NCBI GenBank assembly: GCA_021782295.1
Contig: JAJXVC010000046.1
Location: 1-10,831, forward strand
Origin: a bacterium
GTDB lineage: Bacteria; Eremiobacterota; Eremiobacteria; Baltobacterales; Baltobacteraceae
DNA: 10,831 nucleotides
Direction: 5' to 3'
A model generated the notes under the pieces. The model saw only the letters and a program-made list of their open reading frames with translations, did no database searches and had not been told where the DNA came from. Positions 6,521 to 10,831 of the stretch are shown one piece after another (positions within the stretch are counted from its first letter, which is position 1; every line of letters starts with the position of its first letter). The position numbers and the translations under genes are program-made.

Positions 6521-7696
6521 TCACACCTGCGCATCGAGTTTCGTCAGCGCTGCGAGCGCGCCGTCGAGCAGCGTATCGAGTACGCGATCGCTATGTGTCG
6601 CGATGACGCGATGAAATTCCGCGACGGGAAGTTCGCAGAGTACCGCGAGGCTCTCCGCAGCACGTGCGCGGTATTGTGAAAGAATATCGAGCTCTTCGCC
6701 GCGGAAGAGCAGTACGGTCGGAAGCAACTGCACGTTGATCACCCAAGGAAGCGCCGAACCGATCGCTTCGTTTTCGAGCCGCGCGCGCGCCCGATCGAGT
6801 TCGTCGAGATCGACGGTGCCGGCAAGGAGGCGCATCGCTCCGGTCGCGACCGGCATCTGTGCTTCGCCCGGTGTTGCAAGCAGTGCATCGAGCAACGAAC
6901 GTAACGCCAACCGCCCGGCGCCGTCCTCGATATCTTTTCCGGAGACAACCGGGCGCGGGCGATTGAGCGTCATCACCAGCCGCGCAATCGGCGCGTTCAT
7001 CGCTTCGCGCGCATCGCGGAGCGCCGCATCGAGCGCCGGTGTCGCCCCGACCGCTCGCTCCGGCAACAACCGCCGCACGGCGATCAGGTGACGCAGCATG
7101 CCGCCGCTATCAGCTCGTTCGATCGTGCGCAACTCGTCTTGAAGGCGGAGATGCGCGAGATCGAGCACGAGCGTTGCCTTCGCTCCGCGCGGACGCGCCG
7201 CAATGCTCGCTCCGCGCGCGGGTTCGGGAATCGTTGCCGCGCTCGGTTCCGACGGCTCGGCAATCACGAGGTCGGGAAAGAGCGCTCGCAGCGTTCGCGC
7301 CATCGAGCGCTTCCGCTCGTCCTCGCAGATCGCGAGATACTCTTCGACGGCTTTGCGATCGCCACGGGCGACCAACGCGTGTGCTGCCGCGGTCGCAACC
7401 ACTTCGCTAGGATCGGTCAATGCGTACGCCAGCAGCGCTGCGCTTCGATCGTCGTGACGCTCTTCGATTGAAAACAAGAGATCGCAGCGCGCCGCTTCGG
7501 GCAGCTGCGAGAACTCCGCTTCTTCACGTTCTCCCCAAATCGGTTCGACGACGCTTTGCGAGATCGGCGAGAGCTCGGAGGGCGAAGCCGTGCGCTCCGC
7601 GCGTTCGACCGATTCATGTCTCGGCAAAAACCGTGCGAGCACGATCGCGATCGCGCCGATGATAAAGAGCGTAACGACCATAAGCGCTACATTCAT
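6521..7696 (-). CDS. Membrane-anchored HEAT-like protein of unknown function, sharing a C-terminal domain with its neighbour
   Basis: The 391-residue protein has no recognised family. Residues 4-22 are a strong membrane helix (ALMVVTLFIIGAIAIVLAR) followed by positive residues, which suggests an anchor with the bulk in the cytoplasm. A low-complexity spacer (about 28-52) leads into an alpha-helical stretch (about 58-140) resembling HEAT/PBS-lyase-type repeats, for example AALLAYALTDPSEVVATAAA. A Pro/Ala-rich linker (about 146-172) follows. The C-terminal helical domain (about 180-386) aligns collinearly with the end of the neighbouring large protein: LRHLIAVRRLLP, SALPW, SQYR and a final ALAAL. 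The ATG at 7694-7696 overlaps the neighbour's stop by four bases, so the two are probably translated in a coupled way. No Shine-Dalgarno site is visible. The existence of the gene is firm; its role is unknown. Confidence 0.85.
   Translation of the reverse strand: MNVALMVVTLFIIGAIAIVLARFLPRHESVERAERTASPSELSPISQSVVEPIWGEREEAEFSQLPEAARCDLLFSIEERHDDRSAALLAYALTDPSEVVATAAAHALVARGDRKAVEEYLAICEDERKRSMARTLRALFPDLVIAEPSEPSAATIPEPARGASIAARPRGAKATLVLDLAHLRLQDELRTIERADSGGMLRHLIAVRRLLPERAVGATPALDAALRDAREAMNAPIARLVMTLNRPRPVVSGKDIEDGAGRLALRSLLDALLATPGEAQMPVATGAMRLLAGTVDLDELDRARARLENEAIGSALPWVINVQLLPTVLLFRGEELDILSQYRARAAESLAVLCELPVAEFHRVIATHSDRVLDTLLDGALAALTKLDAQV
6542..7129 (-). other. Shared helical C-terminal domain, copy in the 391-aa protein
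   Basis: This segment covers about residues 190-385 of the membrane-anchored protein. It is predicted helical (Leu/Ala/Arg-rich heptad-like patterns) and carries the ordered landmarks HLIAVRRLLP, SALPW, LLP, QYR and ALAAL. All recur in the same order and with similar spacing in the copy at 7708-8301. I know of no named domain with this signature. Confidence 0.7.
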
Positions 7697-10600
7697 CGCG
7701 GCTGCGCGCTCGCAAGGCTTTCGCGCAACGCTGCAAGTGCGCGGTCGAGCGCTTCATCGGAGCTTCGCGTCAAGCGGTCGAGAAAATCAGCGGGCGCGAG
7801 TGTGACGAGCTCGCCGAGCGTCGCACAGAGCGCACTGCGGTATTGCGCGAGCGGCGCGCTGTCGTCGGGAAGCAGATGCGCGAGCGCAAACCACGGCAGC
7901 GCACTCGCCGCCGGCGATTCAGGCAAGCGCTCCAAGAGCGCGCGCAACGTCGACGCGTTCACGTGCCCGCGCAGCGACGCAATGTTTTCCGCCGGTAACG
8001 ATGGTTCGCCGTGCGCGATCGCGGCGTCGGCGAGCGCAGCTTCGATCGCCTGCCGCAGCGCAGGTGTCTCGAGTTCACGTTCCACCATCGCGTAATGGGC
8101 GATCCGCAGTTTGATAAAGAGCCGGTCGAAGGCATCGCGCAACATTTCGCGCAGCCGATCGAGCGTCGGAAGCGGCGCCGACCCGATTGCATCGGGAAGC
8201 AACGCTCGTAGTGCGAAGAGGTGGCCGACGATGCGACCCGGACGAATCTCGCCGAGCTGTCGTTCGATCTGCAAGAGCCGTTCGGGGCTCAGCGAGAGCA
8301 GCGTCCCGATCTGCGACCTCGCCGACGAAGCAACGCCGTTCGCTTCTGCATTCGTTACGATCGGTTGCGGTGCCGGAATCTCCGGAGTCTCCGGAATCTC
8401 CGCATGCGCTCGCTCCTCCACCGCACGTTGCTCGGCGATCGGGCTTCCAACGACGCCGTCGAGCCCGAAGGGCAACCCGGCGATCGAACCGGCAAGTAGC
8501 GGCGCCGAGCGAACGAGCAACTCTTCGGAGATCGCTTCATTGCTGCGTTCGCCGTCATACGAAACATGCGCCCGGCGGAAGATACGCTCGCCGAGTTGCA
8601 GCTGATTGTGCGCGATATCACGCCACGAAATGACCGCTTCCACTCCGGGTTCGACGGCGGTGAAGACGATGCCGCGTTCGGCGGCAAAAGGCGGCCTCGC
8701 GCCGATATCGCGCACCGGCACGCCGTTGACGGCCGTTGAATTCGGCACGTAAATGAGCGTCGGCGGCTGCTCGATCGCGACTTCGACGCGCCGTGCGACG
8801 CCGTCGCCGACGTTGCGCAAGCGAAGCGTCCAATCGATGCTCTCGCCGGCCCCGATGCTATCGTTCGGCGTGCTGCGTAACAGCGCGCCCGTGAAATCCG
8901 GTTCGGCGGTCGTTTCGATGACGAAACGTTCGAGTTGCACGGGAACCATTTCGTCGGCGGTCACCACCGCTTCCAACGCGAGCGGGAATTCACGCGCGAG
9001 ATTGCGCAGCAGGCGAATTCCGACGAAGACTTCGGCGCTCGCGCCTGCGGCGATATCGCCGACATCGAGCGCGGAATTCGCCCGCTTTGCACCCTCGACG
9101 CTTTCGATTCGTGCCTCCGGCGCAAGAAAGAGACGAACGCGAACGTTTCGCGCGCTGTCGCTACCGACGTTTTCAAGCGCGATCGTCACCGTCGTCACAC
9201 GATTCGGACGAAGCGGTTCTCGCTCGCGACGGTCGAGGCGCGAGCGATCAGGAGTAAACAATGCGTGCGAATCGACGATCCAGCGAATCTCACCGAGCGC
9301 CTGCTCTCCGAGTTCTTGCGTAACGAGAGCGGCCCGCAGCGAAAGATTCGTGCGATCGGGCAGCGGGCTACGGACGAGCGCGTGCAGGCGAAAGCGACGC
9401 TCGGCAAAAGCTTCGATCGTGCCGAGTTCGACACGGCCGTCGACGTACGCGAGCGGCGCATCGCCTTCGAAAATTTCGAGCGCTTCCAATTCGGGATTGC
9501 AGGCAAACATCAGCGTTGCTTCGTGGGCGTCCGCCGACCCGGTGTTGGCGACCGAGAGTTCCGCTTCGATTCGTTCGCCGGGGTGAAGGGATCCGGCGCC
9601 GACGCGCTTGAGACGATTGCGACGGGGAACAAAATGCGGGCGCGATACGATCGTGAATCGCCGTTCGAAGAAGCGTTCGCCGATTTCGGCGGAGGGCGAC
9701 CACGAAATGCGCGCACCGAGGTTGAGCTCCCGCCCGTTCGGTTGCGGCGATGCGAGTACGAAATCGGCGGAAAACTCCGCCGACTCGCCGGCGTCGAGCG
9801 GGCCGATATCGATGCGCAGATGCTCGCGCTTTCGCTCGCGTACCGGAACGCCGTCGAGATGCATGCTGCTGCGGACGACCGAGAGCCCAGGATCGGCGGT
9901 GAGAGCGAGCTCGACGCGCTCGGCGCGTGCGCTGCCGTCGTTCTGCAACGAAATCACCGCATGCATGCGTCGCCCGGGAAGAATCTCCGCCGAGAGCGGC
10001 TCGACGCGCAACGCGTTGCGCTCGCCGGAGAAATCGGGTGCCGCAGCGAGCGTGAGCGCGCTCTCCGGGAGTTCGAAGACCGGGCTCTCCTGCGATGCAA
10101 CGCACGTCTGAAAACGAATCGTCGTGCCGTCGGGAAGCGGAGCCTCGACGCGAATGCGATATTGGAGGATCGCGGTTGCACCGGAGGCGAGCGACCGGGC
10201 AACGACCGGCGCGTAGAGACGGTCGAAGGAGAGACCTCGTTCGCCCTCAAGCTCGCGCCCATCCACGCGAACCGATCCCGGCACGTACTGCGTGTGCTCG
10301 GGAATCGGCGCGAGAACGACGACATCGTGTGCACTCGAGGCACCGGCATTGTGAACGCGCACCGTCACGAGCGCCTCGCCGCCGGGAACCGCGGCACCTT
10401 GCGCTTCGATGCTGGCGATCGTTCCCGCATTACGCAGGTTGGGCTTGCTGCGCGCGATCAGGCGAACGACGTTCGAACCGACCGGCTCGAGCTCGAGGCT
10501 GGCGACCGCTGCCTGAATCTCGACGGTGCTGCCGTTTTCGATCGCTCCCGCAACGCTGTAACAGAGCTCGATTCGGCGCCGCTGCCCCGGAGCGACATCG

Positions 10601-10831
10601 CCGATCGGCGCGCCCGCGTGAGCGAGCAGCGGCGAGTTCCCCTGCTCGTCGTCGAGGAGCGCGCCGTCGAGCAGCCCCGAGCCGACGAGATAGAAGAGCC
10701 CCTCGGGAAGATTCAGGCGTACGCGCACCCCCGTCGCCGGGGCGCCGCCGTGGTTGGTAAAAGTGAAGGCCGCGCGCACCGTCATCCCAGGTTCCAACTC
10801 ACGTTCGGGCGAAACGTCGAGCGTTCGAAGC
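7693..10831 (-). CDS. Large DUF11/CARDB-repeat protein with helical C-terminal domain (5' end beyond the window)
   Basis: The frame is open from the right edge to the TGA at 7693-7695 (1045 codons). The first in-frame start-like codon, a TTG at 10797, lies inside the first repeat, and in-frame coding continues upstream (LDVSPERE), so the true start and any signal peptide are outside the window. Numbering from the first complete codon, six beta-sandwich repeats of about 120-137 residues each contain an N-x-G-x-x-x-A core (Asn at 26, 161, 297, 429, 554, 673), as in DUF11/CARDB domains. A Pro/Glu linker (about 780-840) with EIPETPEIP leads to a helical domain (about 844-1041) paralogous to the C-terminus of the next gene. 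DUF11 repeats usually occur in surface or secreted proteins and often serve as spacers or adhesive stalks; a role here is inference. The last four bases overlap the downstream start. Confidence 0.85.
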   Translation of the reverse strand, partial: LRTLDVSPERELEPGMTVRAAFTFTNHGGAPATGVRVRLNLPEGLFYLVGSGLLDGALLDDEQGNSPLLAHAGAPIGDVAPGQRRRIELCYSVAGAIENGSTVEIQAAVASLELEPVGSNVVRLIARSKPNLRNAGTIASIEAQGAAVPGGEALVTVRVHNAGASSAHDVVVLAPIPEHTQYVPGSVRVDGRELEGERGLSFDRLYAPVVARSLASGATAILQYRIRVEAPLPDGTTIRFQTCVASQESPVFELPESALTLAAAPDFSGERNALRVEPLSAEILPGRRMHAVISLQNDGSARAERVELALTADPGLSVVRSSMHLDGVPVRERKREHLRIDIGPLDAGESAEFSADFVLASPQPNGRELNLGARISWSPSAEIGERFFERRFTIVSRPHFVPRRNRLKRVGAGSLHPGERIEAELSVANTGSADAHEATLMFACNPELEALEIFEGDAPLAYVDGRVELGTIEAFAERRFRLHALVRSPLPDRTNLSLRAALVTQELGEQALGEIRWIVDSHALFTPDRSRLDRREREPLRPNRVTTVTIALENVGSDSARNVRVRLFLAPEARIESVEGAKRANSALDVGDIAAGASAEVFVGIRLLRNLAREFPLALEAVVTADEMVPVQLERFVIETTAEPDFTGALLRSTPNDSIGAGESIDWTLRLRNVGDGVARRVEVAIEQPPTLIYVPNSTAVNGVPVRDIGARPPFAAERGIVFTAVEPGVEAVISWRDIAHNQLQLGERIFRRAHVSYDGERSNEAISEELLVRSAPLLAGSIAGLPFGLDGVVGSPIAEQRAVEERAHAEIPETPEIPAPQPIVTNAEANGVASSARSQIGTLLSLSPERLLQIERQLGEIRPGRIVGHLFALRALLPDAIGSAPLPTLDRLREMLRDAFDRLFIKLRIAHYAMVERELETPALRQAIEAALADAAIAHGEPSLPAENIASLRGHVNASTLRALLERLPESPAASALPWFALAHLLPDDSAPLAQYRSALCATLGELVTLAPADFLDRLTRSSDEALDRALAALRESLASAQPR
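7708..8301 (-). other. Shared helical C-terminal domain, copy in the DUF11-repeat protein
   Basis: About 198 residues with the landmarks GHLFALRALLP, SALPW, LLP, AQYR and ALAAL match the copy at 6542-7129. The preceding LLQIERQLGEIRPGRIVGHL also lines up with LQDELRTIERADSGGMLRHL there. The similarity is moderate and continuous rather than a recent duplication, which suggests an old shared functional module. Confidence 0.7.
8373..8399 (-). repeat. Three tandem 9-bp units in the Pro/Glu linker
   Basis: On the plus strand the units are CCGGAATCT, CCGGAGTCT and CCGGAATCT, so two are identical and the middle one differs at one base. On the coding strand they encode EIP, ETP and EIP. They lie in frame in the linker between the last beta repeat and the helical domain, where length changes should be tolerated. 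Confidence 0.8.
8494..10831 (-). repeat. Array of six DUF11/CARDB-like protein repeats
   Basis: Approximate repeat limits from the N-terminal side are 10438-10831 (partial), 10024-10437, 9622-10023, 9241-9621, 8878-9240 and 8494-8877. Each has an N-x-G core, such as NAGASSAHDVVV, NVGSDSARNVRVRL or NVGDGVARRVEV. Adjacent repeats are joined by a recurring connector with Pro, a polar residue and Phe/Leu, then Arg/Asn and Leu: SKPNLRNAG, AAPDFSGERNAL, SRPHFVPRRNRL, SHALFTPDRSRL, AEPDFTGALL. The repeats are diverged in sequence, so the array is old and probably stable. Confidence 0.75.

Noticed and set aside
8753..9586. 277-codon plus-strand frame opposite the DUF11-repeat gene
   Set aside because: Ser/Arg-rich antisense frame within a repeat-encoding gene that has clear domain structure on the other strand.
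10795..10797. TTG as the start of the large minus-strand gene
   Set aside because: The frame continues without a stop to the window edge with repeat-like sequence (LDVSPERE), so the gene begins beyond the window.
1..10831. CRISPR array, tRNA, rRNA, transposase or phage integration signs
   Set aside because: None of the expected direct repeats, cloverleaf elements, terminal inverted repeats or transposase motifs was seen.

Overview
The window is about 10.8 kb of GC-rich bacterial chromosome with tightly packed genes. Its left two thirds hold a plus-strand housekeeping run: rpmA (L27), obgE, nadD, maf, mreC, mreD and mrdA (PBP2). The right third holds two minus-strand genes of unknown function. 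The lineage cannot be fixed from sequence alone. L27 has the cleavable N-terminal extension best known from Firmicutes and some relatives, starts lack clear Shine-Dalgarno sites, rpmA looks leaderless, and a large DUF11-repeat protein is present. Together these suggest an uncultured Terrabacteria-type phylum such as Eremiobacterota or a neighbour. That assignment is inference.

Region by region: 1-79 is the 3' end of an unidentified gene. 80-462 is intergenic with no convincing gene. A near-consensus promoter at 463-491 places the transcription start within a few bases of the rpmA start codon at 501. A 12-bp hairpin followed by a T-containing tract (809-845) separates rpmA from obgE. From obgE (GTG start, 885) to the end of mrdA (6517) the genes overlap by 4 to 35 bases, so this looks like one translationally coupled operon. 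It joins ribosome assembly (L27, Obg), NAD synthesis (NadD), a nucleotide house-cleaning pyrophosphatase (Maf) and the cell-elongation machinery (MreC, MreD, PBP2). The usual companions rplU, prp, rsfS, mreB and rodA are absent from the window.

The operon ends three bases from the stop codon of a convergent gene. That gene (391 aa) encodes an N-terminal membrane anchor, a HEAT-like helical stretch and a helical C-terminal domain. Immediately upstream of it on the same strand, with a 4-base overlap, lies a gene of at least 1045 codons that runs off the right edge. It encodes six DUF11/CARDB-like beta-sandwich repeats, a Pro/Glu-rich linker and a C-terminal helical domain clearly related to that of its neighbour. 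This pair sharing an unrecognised domain is the most likely undescribed system here. Its proximity to mreCD-mrdA hints at an envelope role, but nothing in the sequence proves it.
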